Positions 45,420 to 54,296 of a stretch of DNA of 64,000 bases are shown one piece after another (the stretch's first letter is position 1; every line of letters starts with the position of its first letter). The stretch spans positions 670,501 to 734,500 of the forward strand of contig NZ_CP090557.1 of NCBI RefSeq assembly GCF_021484805.1. The letters run 5' to 3'. A program made the position numbers and the translations under genes. Below the pieces are notes generated by a model. That model searched no databases and was not told where the DNA came from. It worked only from the letters and a program-made list of their open reading frames with translations. Origin of the DNA: Tellurirhabdus bombi. GTDB taxonomy: Bacteria > Bacteroidota > Bacteroidia > Cytophagales > Spirosomataceae.

Positions 45420-45620
45420 CTATTCTTCTAATTTTTTCACTTTGACAGCATTCAAGCCTTTTTTACCATCAATTACTTCGAATGCTACGCGGTCTTTCTC
45501 CCGAATGGTAAGGCCATTCAGGCCTGTAATGTGTACAAAAATGTCCCGGCTTGACGAATCCTCAACAATAAATCCAAAGCCTTTGCTCTCATTAAAGAAT
45601 TTAACTGTACCTGTTTGCAT
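45420..45620 (-). CDS. Cold-shock-domain protein
   Basis: 66 residues, a single cold-shock domain: MQTGTVKFFNESKGFGFI with RNP1 KGFGFI and RNP2 DIFVHI. Small RNA chaperone that melts mRNA secondary structure. The leader is extremely AT-rich (TTAATTTTTTAATTTTTATTG on the minus strand), the usual translation signal in this phylum. Confidence 0.95.
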   Translation of the reverse strand: MQTGTVKFFNESKGFGFIVEDSSSRDIFVHITGLNGLTIREKDRVAFEVIDGKKGLNAVKVKKLEE

Positions 45621-45967
45621 AAAACAATAAAAATTAAAAAATTAAGGATTACGACGGTTATGCCCTCAAACAAAAGTCATCAAACAGGTACCCAGTTTGT
45701 ACACAAATGGAGCGGTACGGAGAATTGGCCGTATCTGCACTGACTTTGTAAGGTCGCTCGGCTTTAAAGTTAAAAAAATCAGCGCATTAGTAAATACTAG
45801 GCCATAAAAATTGTTTACTGAGCGCCACTTTTTGAGTTTTATTTGGCATATTTCTCCCGCAGCGGTAGATTATTCGGTCACCTTTGGCTAAATTTCAAGA
45901 ACAAACGACTAAAGAGATTGTTAATAACGAATCTGAGACCTAATTTTAACAGTAATTCGTAGGTGTC
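45621..45967. other. 347-base gap between divergent cold-shock and PspC genes
   Basis: Contains the AT-rich leader of the cold-shock gene. CACCTTTG at 45879-45886 is a 7/8 -7 match on the plus strand, about 80 bases before the PspC ATG. No exact promoter and no gene recognised. Confidence 0.4.
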
Positions 45968-46189
45968 ATGAACAAAATAAGATATTTTGTCGAGAGCCAG
46001 GCTTTTGGAGTCTGTACGAGGTTAGGCGAGAAAATGAACATTTCGGCGAGCAGCATCCGCCTGTATTTCATTTACACGTCCTGCTTAACCCTGGGGTCGC
46101 CTGTCGTTTTGTATTTGATTCTTGCCTTTTGGATGGAGATGCGTAAGCACTTACGCCGTCACAATCATCCAACCGTTTGGGAGTTGTAA
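45968..46189 (+). CDS. PspC-domain small membrane protein
   Basis: 73 residues. The PspC pattern is clear: an N-terminal amphipathic part (YFVESQAFGVCTRLGEKMNISASSIRLYFIY) followed by one transmembrane helix (LGSPVVLYLILAFWMEM) and a basic tail. In enterobacteria PspC senses membrane stress; in Bacteroidota similar stand-alone proteins have no proven role. Its last 25 bases overlap the 3' end of the convergent GT2 gene, so the two messages are complementary at their ends. Confidence 0.85.
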   Translation: MNKIRYFVESQAFGVCTRLGEKMNISASSIRLYFIYTSCLTLGSPVVLYLILAFWMEMRKHLRRHNHPTVWEL

Positions 46190-47181
46190 AGCTCAAGAAA
46201 CCGTTTTTTGCCTTTAACGAAATACTGCCAGACAACACTTTCCCGGTAAATCTGACTTACTTCGCCACTCTGCTTGTTGCGCTTTTTGTAAAGCTCTGGT
46301 AACCAGCTATAGAAAGAAAAGTGTGCCCGAATAATGGCTATTGTATCGCGCCATTGCCCTTTGCTTATGAGCTGTAGCCCCGAGGCGCCATCCAGTACCA
46401 GCCGGGCGAAAATTGTCGCGAAGAGCGATTTAGATGGCAAATTCTTGTATAAGGTAGCCAGGCTGTTGCGGTAATTCAGAAATGTTTTACGCGGATTTGT
46501 CTTGGCTAATGTACCACCGCCAATGTGGTAAACCGTGGAATCCGGGCAGTACCAGATTTCGTAACCTCTATTTTTGAGGCGCCAGCAAAGATCAATTTCT
46601 TCCATGTGCGCGAAAAAATTCGCATCAAAGCCGCCAATTTTCCAGAATAATTCAGAACGTATAATCAGGCACGCCCCCGTTGCCCAAAAAATCTGGCGCT
46701 CATCGTTATACTGTCCCTCATCGGGTTCCAGGGTATCGAAAAGGCGGCCCCGGCAGAACGGATACCCCAGATAATCAATGTAGCCTCCGGCAGCACCTGC
46801 GTATTCGAAATGCGTTTTTTGGTGATAAGCAAGCAGCTTCGGCTGGCAGGCCGCCGCCTGCGGACGCCGCTTCATCAAATGCAATAAAGGGGAAACCCAA
46901 CCCGGTGTTACCTCAACATCCGAGTTAAGGAGAATGTAATAGGTCGCTGGAATCTGCGCTAACGCTTCATTGTAACCGCCTGTATAACCGTGGTTACGTT
47001 CCAGACGGATTATTTTAACAGCCGGAAAATGCTGCTGTACGAGATCTACAGAGTTGTCCAGCGAAGCATTATCAGCGACATAAACGGCGTGGCCTTCCGA
47101 ATAGGCCAGCACCAACGGCAAAAACTCATCCAGAAAGCTCCAGCCATTATAATTCAGAATAACAATGGCAACTTCGTCCAT
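46165..47181 (-). CDS. Glycosyltransferase family 2
   Basis: 338 residues. GT-A fold: AIVILNYNGWSFLDEFLPLVL, VADNASLDNSV, NHGYTGGYNEAL, the metal-binding LLNSDVEVTPGW (DxD-like), a central FWATGACLIIRSELFWKIGGFDANFFAHMEEIDLCWRLK acceptor segment (ED-like EEIDLCWR), resembling rhamnosyl- and other sugar transferases of surface polysaccharide synthesis. The C-terminal 70 residues are hydrophobic/basic and may lie on the membrane. Start ATG 47181 is three bases past the ybaB stop, so the two form an operon. Convergent 25-base overlap with the PspC gene. Confidence 0.92.
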   Translation of the reverse strand: MDEVAIVILNYNGWSFLDEFLPLVLAYSEGHAVYVADNASLDNSVDLVQQHFPAVKIIRLERNHGYTGGYNEALAQIPATYYILLNSDVEVTPGWVSPLLHLMKRRPQAAACQPKLLAYHQKTHFEYAGAAGGYIDYLGYPFCRGRLFDTLEPDEGQYNDERQIFWATGACLIIRSELFWKIGGFDANFFAHMEEIDLCWRLKNRGYEIWYCPDSTVYHIGGGTLAKTNPRKTFLNYRNSLATLYKNLPSKSLFATIFARLVLDGASGLQLISKGQWRDTIAIIRAHFSFYSWLPELYKKRNKQSGEVSQIYRESVVWQYFVKGKKRFLELYNSQTVG

Positions 47182-47184
47182 GTG

Positions 47185-47520
47185 CTAAGACATCATGCTG
47201 CCCAGATCAAAGCCGGGAATATTTGGCAGCAAGCCTTCGGTTGATTTACGCAGGTGTTCTTTGATTTTACCGTCAACGTTCTCAAGTGCCTTGTTGGTTG
47301 CGGCCACGATCAGGTCTTGCAACATTTCTTTGTCGTCTGGTTTAACCAGGTCCGAATCAATTTCCAGCTTGATCAATTGTTTATGACCATTTACAGTAGC
47401 CCGTACTAAACCTGCTCCTGCTTCGCCCGACTCCGTAATAACGCCCAGCGACGCTTGTGCTTCTTTCATTCGGCTCTGGAATTCCTTCACTTTGCCGAAC
47501 ATATCCATCATGTTGAACAT
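47185..47520 (-). CDS. YbaB/EbfC family nucleoid-associated protein
   Basis: 111 residues from ATG 47520 (MFNMMDMFGKVKEFQSRM). Small dimeric DNA-binding protein; the family's long helix (FGKVKEFQSRMKEAQASL), the central sheet (VRATVNGHKQLIKLEID) and second helix (EMLQDLIVAATNKALENVDGKI) are complete. An upstream in-frame TTG at 47556 lies in the -7 element of the promoter and is rejected. In many bacteria ybaB follows dnaX and precedes recR; here it stands with a glycosyltransferase. Confidence 0.93.
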   Translation of the reverse strand: MFNMMDMFGKVKEFQSRMKEAQASLGVITESGEAGAGLVRATVNGHKQLIKLEIDSDLVKPDDKEMLQDLIVAATNKALENVDGKIKEHLRKSTEGLLPNIPGFDLGSMMS

Positions 47521-47553
47521 ACTAATTGCGATTAGTGCTTTCTGATTAAACTG

Positions 47554-47561
47554 CAAAACTA
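47554..47561 (-). promoter_or_regulatory. ybaB -7 element
   Basis: Minus strand 47561-47554 reads TAGTTTTG, an exact TAnnTTTG; the start near 47547 gives a 27-base leader to ATG 47520. The terminal TTG is in frame with ybaB. Confidence 0.6.
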
Positions 47562-47599
47562 GGTCAATTGTGCGGTCTCAGCTATTACATTCTAAAAAA

Positions 47600-49639
47600 T
47601 TATCGCATGAGCATGACTCTCCCCGATTTGATAAGTTTCTGGCCAGCCTGGTCAACCGCCTCAATTCGGTACGAATAATGGCCTGCTGGTGCTATCTGCC
47701 CGTTAATTGTTCCGTCCCAACCTTCGCGCTGATCCGTTGTGAACATAACCTCACCCCAACGATTGTAAACAGATAGCCGAATGCTTTCGAAGAACGTGCT
47801 GCCTTTGATCGTGAAAGCATCGTTCAAGCCATCGCCATTAGGCGTAAAGGCATCCGGCACGAACAAACGCGCTGCCGCCGTGAACGAGCGAAAGTTAGAA
47901 TAGCTCACAGCTCCGTTTGCTGAAACGGCTTTCACCCGAAAATTAAACCGCTGGATGTCAGGGTCGCTCAGATTCGGCTGGTAGGTCGTGTTAGCCACCA
48001 GATCAACCTCATCAACGACTGTGTTCGTCTCATCTAACTTTTCGAGTCGGTATTGAGCGACAGTCTCGCCAAAAAAGGGCGATTCTGGCGTCCAGTTAAT
48101 GGCAGCGGGCGAATCCGATTTCAGGTGAATCGAACAAACCGGCGCGGTCAGCGTCGAAGTAGCTCCGCAAGCACTTTGGTAGCCAACCTGGTAGCAGTAA
48201 GACTGTTTCCGAGTATCTACGCCGCCATCCTGATGCACATTCCGGGCGGCTTCTTCGGCTACTGGGTTGAAAGCGCCGCCGGGCGAGTCCTGCCGATAGA
48301 TCAGCATTTTGTAATTGGGCGTTGCCTGCGCCGCCGGGTCCAGAACGGCCAGCAGATCAATTCGACCCGCTGTATTGACCGACACCTGCACTTTGGTGAA
48401 CGGCAGCGGTTGCTCACCGGATTGCGCGGTTACACATTTGCTGTCCGACTCCACCGTGGTAGCTCCACTGTTCAGTTGCGCCGTTACTTTATAACAATAC
48501 TGCTGGCCGCATTGCAGATTTTGCTTGTCGTTTTCCGTTCTTGCCGAAGCCGTGGTTGATGTACTCAAGGTTGTATTATTCCGAAGAACGGTAAATCGGC
48601 CAAACGTGTTTGTGGTGACCTCGGTGGTCCATTTTACTTCATTCTGACCATTTTGGGCCGTAACATCCAGCCCAATTGTACAGGCAGGCTCCGATTCCTG
48701 CCGCCCGCACGAACCGCTAACGACAACCCGAAAACAGGTCGGATGATTGCCAATATTTGTCACGGGAATCGTGCCATTCCCAACCCGGGAGAAGGTGGTT
48801 GAGGCCCAGTTGCCCGAAGCATCCCGTTGTTCAAGTACGGCGGTCTGGCCCGCTGGCACATTATCAATCTGTAGTGTAGCAGTTTTATTGGCCTCCGTAC
48901 TACTTAACTTGGCAATAACCGGTTTTGGAAGCGAACCGTTGGGCGTCCGGGTTTCCGACCGAATCTGTCCGCCGCAAAAGATCTGATTACCATCCAGATA
49001 AACGCCCTGTACGGTGACTGTCCGCGTCGAATTATTGGCAAATGTATGACTCTGGCTCAGGGTATTTTTAGTTATTCGTTCCGCCGGAGAGCCATCTCCC
49101 CAGTTGATCAAATACCCATCATATTGCTGGCTGATCGCATCATTGGTAATCGTTAAGGTCAGTTGCCGGTCGGCACACCCATTTAGCGCCGTGTTCAAAG
49201 GTCGCGTATCCAGCACTTCTACCTCATCGCAAAATACGGTTCCGGTAGCTGACCCGTTCCCACTGGCTAGCTGAAGAATTTTGTAACGCCCTGGTTTTGT
49301 AAATGCATACTTCCGATTGGCCGTTTGCTGCTGCAATAAAGGAGCCGAGAAAGGATCACCTGTTTGGTATTCATAAATGTATTTATCGCCGGACAGCGTT
49401 GCTGGTACTGACGCGATTTCTACTGTAAACGGCGCACAGCCTCGTTTGGCCCGGAGCGTAAAACCGCCTACTCCTGCATTCGCAGGCTTCCCGCTGCCGC
49501 ACCAATCTTGCGACCAGGCCTCAACCGGCAATAAATAAAGGACACTTATAGCCAAAAACCACCCGATACACAGAAACCGTCCGGGTGACCACTTTGTCAA
49601 TGTAATCACGGAGGAGTAAAATTTTTCGTTAGCTAACAA
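47600..49639 (-). CDS. Large secreted protein with type IX secretion (gliding-type) C-terminal domain
   Basis: Up to 679 residues. No ATG fits the N-terminus: TTG 49639 or GTG 49609 are possible, and the latter gives a compact signal peptide (ITLTKWSPGRFLCIGWFLAISVLYLLPVEAWSQ). After it come a PKD-like domain (YEYQTGDPFS...YAFTKPGRYKILQLASG), a second Ig/PKD-like block with GYLINWGDGSPAERI, several fibronectin-like beta domains with paired Cys (FRVVVSGSCGRQESEPAC, SYCYQVGYQSACGA) and the type B sorting domain at residues about 590-679 (LFVPDAFTPNGDGLNDAFTI ... YNRWGEVMFTT ... WDG ... GHYSYRIEA). It is exported by Sec, then moved by the type IX system to the surface. Binding target unknown. 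Confidence 0.87.
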   Translation of the reverse strand: MLANEKFYSSVITLTKWSPGRFLCIGWFLAISVLYLLPVEAWSQDWCGSGKPANAGVGGFTLRAKRGCAPFTVEIASVPATLSGDKYIYEYQTGDPFSAPLLQQQTANRKYAFTKPGRYKILQLASGNGSATGTVFCDEVEVLDTRPLNTALNGCADRQLTLTITNDAISQQYDGYLINWGDGSPAERITKNTLSQSHTFANNSTRTVTVQGVYLDGNQIFCGGQIRSETRTPNGSLPKPVIAKLSSTEANKTATLQIDNVPAGQTAVLEQRDASGNWASTTFSRVGNGTIPVTNIGNHPTCFRVVVSGSCGRQESEPACTIGLDVTAQNGQNEVKWTTEVTTNTFGRFTVLRNNTTLSTSTTASARTENDKQNLQCGQQYCYKVTAQLNSGATTVESDSKCVTAQSGEQPLPFTKVQVSVNTAGRIDLLAVLDPAAQATPNYKMLIYRQDSPGGAFNPVAEEAARNVHQDGGVDTRKQSYCYQVGYQSACGATSTLTAPVCSIHLKSDSPAAINWTPESPFFGETVAQYRLEKLDETNTVVDEVDLVANTTYQPNLSDPDIQRFNFRVKAVSANGAVSYSNFRSFTAAARLFVPDAFTPNGDGLNDAFTIKGSTFFESIRLSVYNRWGEVMFTTDQREGWDGTINGQIAPAGHYSYRIEAVDQAGQKLIKSGRVMLMR

Positions 49640-49695
49640 TTTTGGGAGGTTGGTTAAAAAACGTATAAACTTCTCTTTTAGCGTCCGGCGAAACG

Positions 49696-49703
49696 TATCT
49701 TTG
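49696..49703 (+). promoter_or_regulatory. ribBA -7 element
   Basis: TATCTTTG matches TAnnTTTG exactly; the start would be near 49710, about 55 bases before the ATG at 49765. A GTG at 49711 would make the message leaderless and is unlikely. Confidence 0.6.
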
Positions 49704-49764
49704 CCGAAAGGTGTTTGACAAATATGTAATCAGTCAATTACGCCCCCGTTTTTTAATTGAACCA

Positions 49765-51072
49765 ATGGAGAGTAACCCCACAAATATAAAGACACAACAT
49801 AGTGATAGTGGTCACATGTATTCTGCGAATGTAGCGGTTGAACCTGTTCGTTTAGACCGGATTGAAGACGCTATTCAGGACATTCGGGACGGCAAAATTA
49901 TCATCGTAGTTGACGATGAAGATCGTGAAAACGAGGGTGATATGATTTGCGCTGCCGAAAAAATCACGCCCGAGATGGTTAACTTCATGACGAAGGAAGG
50001 CCGGGGCCTTATGTGTGCTCCTCTTACCAACGAGCGTTGCCAGGAATTAGGTCTGGAAATGATGGTTGGCAACAATACGTCTGTTCATACGACTCCTTTT
50101 ACGGTTTCCGTTGATTTGCTTGGCAACGGATGCACCACCGGAATTTCTGCCAGCGACCGCGCTAAAACCATCCGCGCTTTGGTTGATCCGGAAACCAAAC
50201 CTGAAGACCTGGGCCGTCCCGGTCACATCTTCCCACTCCGTGCGGTGGAGGGTGGCGTTTTGCGTCGCACCGGGCATACTGAAGCTGCCGTTGATTTTGC
50301 CAAACTGGCCGGTCTGTCACCAGCGGGCGTCCTGATTGAAATCCTTCACGAAGATGGCACGATGGCCCGGTTACCCCAACTCCGTGAGCTTGCCGATAAG
50401 TTTGGAATGAAACTGGTCAGCATTCAGGATTTGATTGAATACCGGCTTAAGCAGGAATCACTTATTCGTCGCGAAATCGGGGTGGATATGCCCACTGAAC
50501 GGGGTCACTTCGAACTCATCGCTTATAAATCGCTCACTACCGACGACACGCACCTGGCCTTGATCAAAGGCACATGGGAAAAGAACGAGCCTGTTCTGGT
50601 TCGTGTGCACTCTTCCTGCGTTACGGGCGACATCTTCGGCTCTTGCCGTTGCGATTGTGGGGGCCAGTTGCACGCCGCCATGGATTTAGTGGAAAAAGAA
50701 GGAAAAGGGGTTGTCCTTTACATGAATCAGGAAGGCCGGGGGATTGGTCTGCTGAACAAGCTGAGAGCCTATAAATTACAGGAAGCAGGACTGGATACGG
50801 TGGAAGCCAATCTGGAACTGGGCTTTAAAATGGATGAGCGGGATTATGGCGTTGGGGCTCAAATTCTGCGCGATTTGGGCATTCACAAGATAAGACTCAT
50901 CTCAAACAACCCGAAAAAACGGGCCGGATTGATGGGCTACGGCCTTGAAATTATCGAAACCGTGCCTCTTCAGATCCAGTCGAATCCGTATAACGAGCGC
51001 TATTTGCAGACCAAACGAGATAAAATGGGCCATGCCCTAACCCATCTGGGCGATAAATCACTGAATCCGTAA
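49765..51072 (+). CDS. ribBA: Bifunctional DHBP synthase / GTP cyclohydrolase II
   Basis: 435 residues from ATG 49765. The N-terminal RibB half (about 20-220) makes the four-carbon unit from ribulose-5-phosphate and has [34 protein letters not shown]-like [13 protein letters not shown] and [10 protein letters not shown] and GHTEAAVDF. The C-terminal RibA half opens GTP: zinc ligands [15 protein letters not shown], the catalytic [20 protein letters not shown] and [18 protein letters not shown]. Together they supply both riboflavin precursors. No other rib gene is nearby. Confidence 0.96.
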   Translation: MESNPTNIKTQHSDSGHMYSANVAVEPVRLDRIEDAIQDIRDGKIIIVVDDEDRENEGDMICAAEKITPEMVNFMTKEGRGLMCAPLTNERCQELGLEMMVGNNTSVHTTPFTVSVDLLGNGCTTGISASDRAKTIRALVDPETKPEDLGRPGHIFPLRAVEGGVLRRTGHTEAAVDFAKLAGLSPAGVLIEILHEDGTMARLPQLRELADKFGMKLVSIQDLIEYRLKQESLIRREIGVDMPTERGHFELIAYKSLTTDDTHLALIKGTWEKNEPVLVRVHSSCVTGDIFGSCRCDCGGQLHAAMDLVEKEGKGVVLYMNQEGRGIGLLNKLRAYKLQEAGLDTVEANLELGFKMDERDYGVGAQILRDLGIHKIRLISNNPKKRAGLMGYGLEIIETVPLQIQSNPYNERYLQTKRDKMGHALTHLGDKSLNP

Positions 51073-51099
51073 TCGTTCTGAAGCTTATTTTAATAGTAC

Positions 51100-51130
51100 A
51101 AAGGATAGCCTGAGGCTATCCTTTTTTTTT
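51100..51130 (+). terminator. Terminator of ribBA
   Basis: 11-bp perfect stem, 51100-51110 (AAAGGATAGCC) with 51114-51124, tight 3-base loop TGA, then a run of T. Confidence 0.9.
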
Positions 51131-51222
51131 GAGGCCACGCAACCCTTTCTTTCGCTCCTTCGTATTGGTCAAGAATCGATTCAACAGTTTATCAATTTCT
51201 CACTCATGGCTCTTTTATCTTC

Positions 51223-52056
51223 ATGAAACCCTATTTGGTATCCTTACGGATCGTCTTCCTGGCGAGTATATTTCTTTTTCAATCCTGCAGCAAGGACGAG
51301 GAGACTCAGCCCGCAGCCTCAGGTATCTCAATCAATAATACATCCTTAGGCAACGTCCTAACCGACGAGACAGGCCGAACACTGTACTTTTTCGCCAATG
51401 ATGTCGACGGCGCTTCGACGTGCAAGGGAAACTGCCTCACCAACTGGCCCGTTTTTTACCGGGAAAATCCGTCTCTGGGTACCGGTTTAAACGCCAGCGA
51501 TTTCGGTACCATCACGAATGCTGACGGCAGTAAACAAACCACCTATAAAACCTGGCCACTCTATTATTACGCCAAAGATGCTAAAGCTGGTGATGTAAGT
51601 GGCGAAAATGTGGGCAACATCTGGTTTGTCGCTAAGCCCGATTATTCCATTATGTTGTCAAATGCGCAGTTGAAGGGGCATGATGGAAAGTCATACACCA
51701 GCAAGTACGTCGAAGGAACCGAATCAACGATCTTCTTTGTGGACGCGCAGGGACGAACCCTATACGGTTTTAGAAACGACAAGAACAAAAAGAATAATTT
51801 CACCAAAGCTGATTTCAGTAACAACAGCGTCTGGCCTATTTTTGAAACAACCCTGGGTTCTGTACCTTCGGTATTGGATAAAACCCTGTTCAGTACCATT
51901 TCAGTAGCTGGGCGAAACCAACTGACTTACAACGGCTGGCCACTTTATTATTTCGGTCAGGACAACAACCAGCGAGGTGTGACCAAAGGGGTTAGCTTTC
52001 CTTCGCCGGGCGTTTGGCCCATCATTCAGAAAGAAACGCCCGTAGCGCCGCAGTAA
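51223..52056 (+). CDS. COG4315-type lipoprotein with Yx(FWY)xxD repeats
   Basis: 277 residues. Lipobox LFQSC gives lipidated Cys22. The repeat hallmark occurs at least twice with extra copies: LGNVLTDETGRTLYFFANDVDGASTCKGNCLTNWPVFY and the second half FVDAQGRTLYGFRNDKNKKNNFTKADFSNNSVWPIF; each half is followed by a YKTWPLYYYAKD / YNGWPLYYFGQD segment, so the protein is an internal duplication of about 130 residues. The family is secreted and its role unknown, though it is often next to electron-transfer or heme genes. It precedes an ECF sigma gene by 76 bases. Confidence 0.87.
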   Translation: MKPYLVSLRIVFLASIFLFQSCSKDEETQPAASGISINNTSLGNVLTDETGRTLYFFANDVDGASTCKGNCLTNWPVFYRENPSLGTGLNASDFGTITNADGSKQTTYKTWPLYYYAKDAKAGDVSGENVGNIWFVAKPDYSIMLSNAQLKGHDGKSYTSKYVEGTESTIFFVDAQGRTLYGFRNDKNKKNNFTKADFSNNSVWPIFETTLGSVPSVLDKTLFSTISVAGRNQLTYNGWPLYYFGQDNNQRGVTKGVSFPSPGVWPIIQKETPVAPQ

Positions 52057-52132
52057 ACCTATTTTTTGGGTTTACTAATTTCTGACGCAACGCTTTTTGC
52101 GCATTTATCGTATAGGTACAAAATCCCGCAGG

Positions 52133-52702
52133 ATGACGCCCAAAACCGAAGACATCACTGTTTTGCTTCAGGAATGTCTGAATGGCAACCGTAAAAGCCA
52201 GGAACGACTCTATCGGGAGTTCTACGGCTATGCGATGGGCATTTGCATGCGGTATTCATCCAATCGCGAAGATGCCGTCGAAATACTGAACGATAGCTTT
52301 CTGAAGGTTTTTACGCGCGCTCACCAATACCGGACCGAAGTGCCATTCAAGCTATGGCTGCGCCGGATTCTGATCAATGCCGCGCTTGATTACCACCGCA
52401 TCCATCAGAAGCATCGTTTTCATGAAGATATTGGCCGGGCCGAACAGCTGCCTACAGTGGAGGCGAACGCACTGGAACAGATCACTCATAGCGAACTGCT
52501 TGATTTGATCAGGCAGCTGTCGCCGGCCTATCGTTTGGTTTTTAATTTATACGTCATAGACGGCTTTACCCATGAAGAAATTGCCGGACAATTGCAGATT
52601 TCGGCGGGAACCTCGAAATCCAATCTGGCCCGCGCCCGTGAACAATTGAGAATCTTATTAACCCGCAGAAATCATGTCGAGTGTGGACGAACTACCCGAT
52701 GA
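52133..52702 (+). CDS. ECF (sigma-70 family) RNA polymerase sigma factor
   Basis: 189 residues from ATG 52133; an in-frame TTG 36 bases earlier is an alternative. Region 2 is RKSQERLYREFYGYAMGICMRYSSNREDAVEILNDSFLKVF and region 4 the HTH LRQLSPAYRLVFNLYVIDGFTHEEIAGQLQISAGTSKSNLARAREQL. It would direct RNA polymerase to a dedicated promoter set. Its last 29 bases overlap the next gene, whose N-terminus looks like an anti-sigma or membrane anchor. Confidence 0.94.
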   Translation: MTPKTEDITVLLQECLNGNRKSQERLYREFYGYAMGICMRYSSNREDAVEILNDSFLKVFTRAHQYRTEVPFKLWLRRILINAALDYHRIHQKHRFHEDIGRAEQLPTVEANALEQITHSELLDLIRQLSPAYRLVFNLYVIDGFTHEEIAGQLQISAGTSKSNLARAREQLRILLTRRNHVECGRTTR

Positions 52703-54182
52703 CGAAGGGCTTGACAAGCTCTTTCGGACGTCTGCCGAGGAGTTTGAACCACCCTATAATCCCGAAGACTGGTCAAATCTACGCCACCGCCTAGACCAGA
52801 CCGACCGAACGGCTTTGCTTTTCCGCCTCTTGCGCTGGGGTTTGCCTATCCTATTTCTTTTGCTGACCGGAACGGGAATTTGGCTCTGGCAACATAATAA
52901 ACAGACTAACGAGCAGCCTGTAACCCCAACAACTCTATCTGAATCTGGCAACGGACGTACCACTTCAGCTAACAAGTCTGGCCGTGTTGATCAATCAGGT
53001 TTTGAGGCAACGAAAACCGCGCCAACGTTGCCGCCTCTAATGGGTGGGACAGCCGGGCAGCGCGATAAAATTGCTTCCAATGGCGTTGAACTACCCAAGT
53101 CTACCGCTAGTCCAGAAGGTAGACTAACAGCTGAGCAAGCTGCCGAAACCGAACGAAGTTCTATGCAATTCACAAAAAAACCGCGGAATATTGTGGATAA
53201 GTCTGTGGATAAAGAGATTACTGTGGATAAGCGAGGGGAAAATCAGGCCTATAACGTACGTTACCCGCAGGGAAAGCGAGCTACCAACGTTTTGCTTCCT
53301 ACACCTAATTTACAGGCAGGATACGCTAGTAAAGGCGCAACGCCCGCTTCCCGTTCGGCGCAACGCCGTGGTGCGTATCAATCGGCAAACGGTACTCCCA
53401 CCGACCAGGTTAAAAATAGTTCAAGCGTTGACTCATCGAATGGACCGAATTGGTCAAGCAATCTGATCGCGGAGCGCTTCCATTTTTCATCTTCGCCAGA
53501 TCCATTAGCCCCCCTGCTTCTCCGTTTGTCAGACAGCGCGCTTGCCCTTAAGGCGGAGCCTACTTATAAAACGTCCCGGCAAACAAAAACGCCGCGTTTC
53601 TCGCCTTTAAGCATTCGCCTTCAGTTTACGCCCGATCTAAATTTCATTGGCGGAAGCGGCCCAGCGGTGTCGCCCAATGTGGGAGTCTTTGTCGAATATC
53701 GCTTTACAAATCGGTTGCTCATTCAGGTTGGAGCCATGAAGGCCGTAAAAAAATATTACGCCTCTATGGAGGATTATAAGATACCCACCGACCATTGGTA
53801 TCAAAAAGAAAGGCCCATTCGCATCGATGCCAATTGCACCATCATTGATATACCCATTAATGTGCGCTTCGATGTATTTGCATCAACCAATCAGCGCTGG
53901 TTTCTAAGCAGTGGCATTTCTTCCTATATCATGAAGAAAGAGAAGTATCACTATGAGTATGACCCTGTTCCTGCAAACAACAAATATCCGGGTTGGGAAG
54001 GCAACACGGGACGCGTCGATGCCAGCCATCTTAATTTTTCGGTAGGTTACGAGCGTTATTTCTCGCGGCGTTTGTCGTGGCAGGTTGAGCCTTTTCTGAA
54101 GACTCCGTTAAAAGGCGTTGGTTACGGAAAAGTGCGTTTGCTGAGTACCGGTATTTTTCTCTCTGCCCGATACAACATATAA
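52674..54182 (+). CDS. Inner-membrane-anchored protein with C-terminal outer-membrane-type beta domain, sigma-factor partner
   Basis: 502 residues. Residues 1-48 are acidic and cytoplasm-like (DELPDDEGLDKLFRTSAEEFEPPYNPEDWSNLRHRLD), then one transmembrane helix at about 50-72 (LLFRLLRWGLPILFLLLTGTGIWLW), a Ser/Thr/Gln-rich linker to about 300, and a beta-strand-rich end (SIRLQFTPDLNFIGG, VGVFVEYRFTNRLLIQVGAMKAV, LNFSVGYERYFSRRLSWQVEPFLKTPL, RLLSTGIFLSARYNI) like an 8-strand porin. It overlaps the sigma gene by 29 bases, suggesting an anti-sigma or envelope sensor. The linker holds three VDK repeats whose DNA matches DnaA boxes. Confidence 0.75.
   Translation: MSSVDELPDDEGLDKLFRTSAEEFEPPYNPEDWSNLRHRLDQTDRTALLFRLLRWGLPILFLLLTGTGIWLWQHNKQTNEQPVTPTTLSESGNGRTTSANKSGRVDQSGFEATKTAPTLPPLMGGTAGQRDKIASNGVELPKSTASPEGRLTAEQAAETERSSMQFTKKPRNIVDKSVDKEITVDKRGENQAYNVRYPQGKRATNVLLPTPNLQAGYASKGATPASRSAQRRGAYQSANGTPTDQVKNSSSVDSSNGPNWSSNLIAERFHFSSSPDPLAPLLLRLSDSALALKAEPTYKTSRQTKTPRFSPLSIRLQFTPDLNFIGGSGPAVSPNVGVFVEYRFTNRLLIQVGAMKAVKKYYASMEDYKIPTDHWYQKERPIRIDANCTIIDIPINVRFDVFASTNQRWFLSSGISSYIMKKEKYHYEYDPVPANNKYPGWEGNTGRVDASHLNFSVGYERYFSRRLSWQVEPFLKTPLKGVGYGKVRLLSTGIFLSARYNI
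53192..53230 (-). other. Three perfect DnaA-box sequences inside a coding region
   Basis: TGTGGATAA occurs at 53192-53200, 53204-53212 and 53222-53230, that is TTATCCACA three times on the minus strand in 39 bases. They encode I-VDK, S-VDK and T-VDK in the linker of the sigma-partner protein. Each matches the classic high-affinity DnaA box. Confidence 0.55.
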
Positions 54183-54262
54183 ATTTTCGTGATGCAGCCG
54201 TTATACAACACCAATTGATGTAATAACATAAAATGTAGTGATAATAAATCTAACCTGTGAAC

Positions 54263-54270
54263 TAGTTTTG
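54263..54270 (+). promoter_or_regulatory. -7 element ahead of the Rieske gene
   Basis: TAGTTTTG is an exact TAnnTTTG. Its start would be near 54277, which is downstream of the first ATG (54273) but 20 bases before ATG 54297, so the latter is the likely start codon. No -33 TTG is seen. Confidence 0.6.
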
Positions 54271-54296
54271 TTATGGAGATTCGTCAAAAAGAAACA

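Noticed and set aside
49681-49764. FMN riboswitch ahead of ribBA
   Set aside because: The leader is about 55 bases at most, too short for the RFN element, and none of its conserved blocks is seen.
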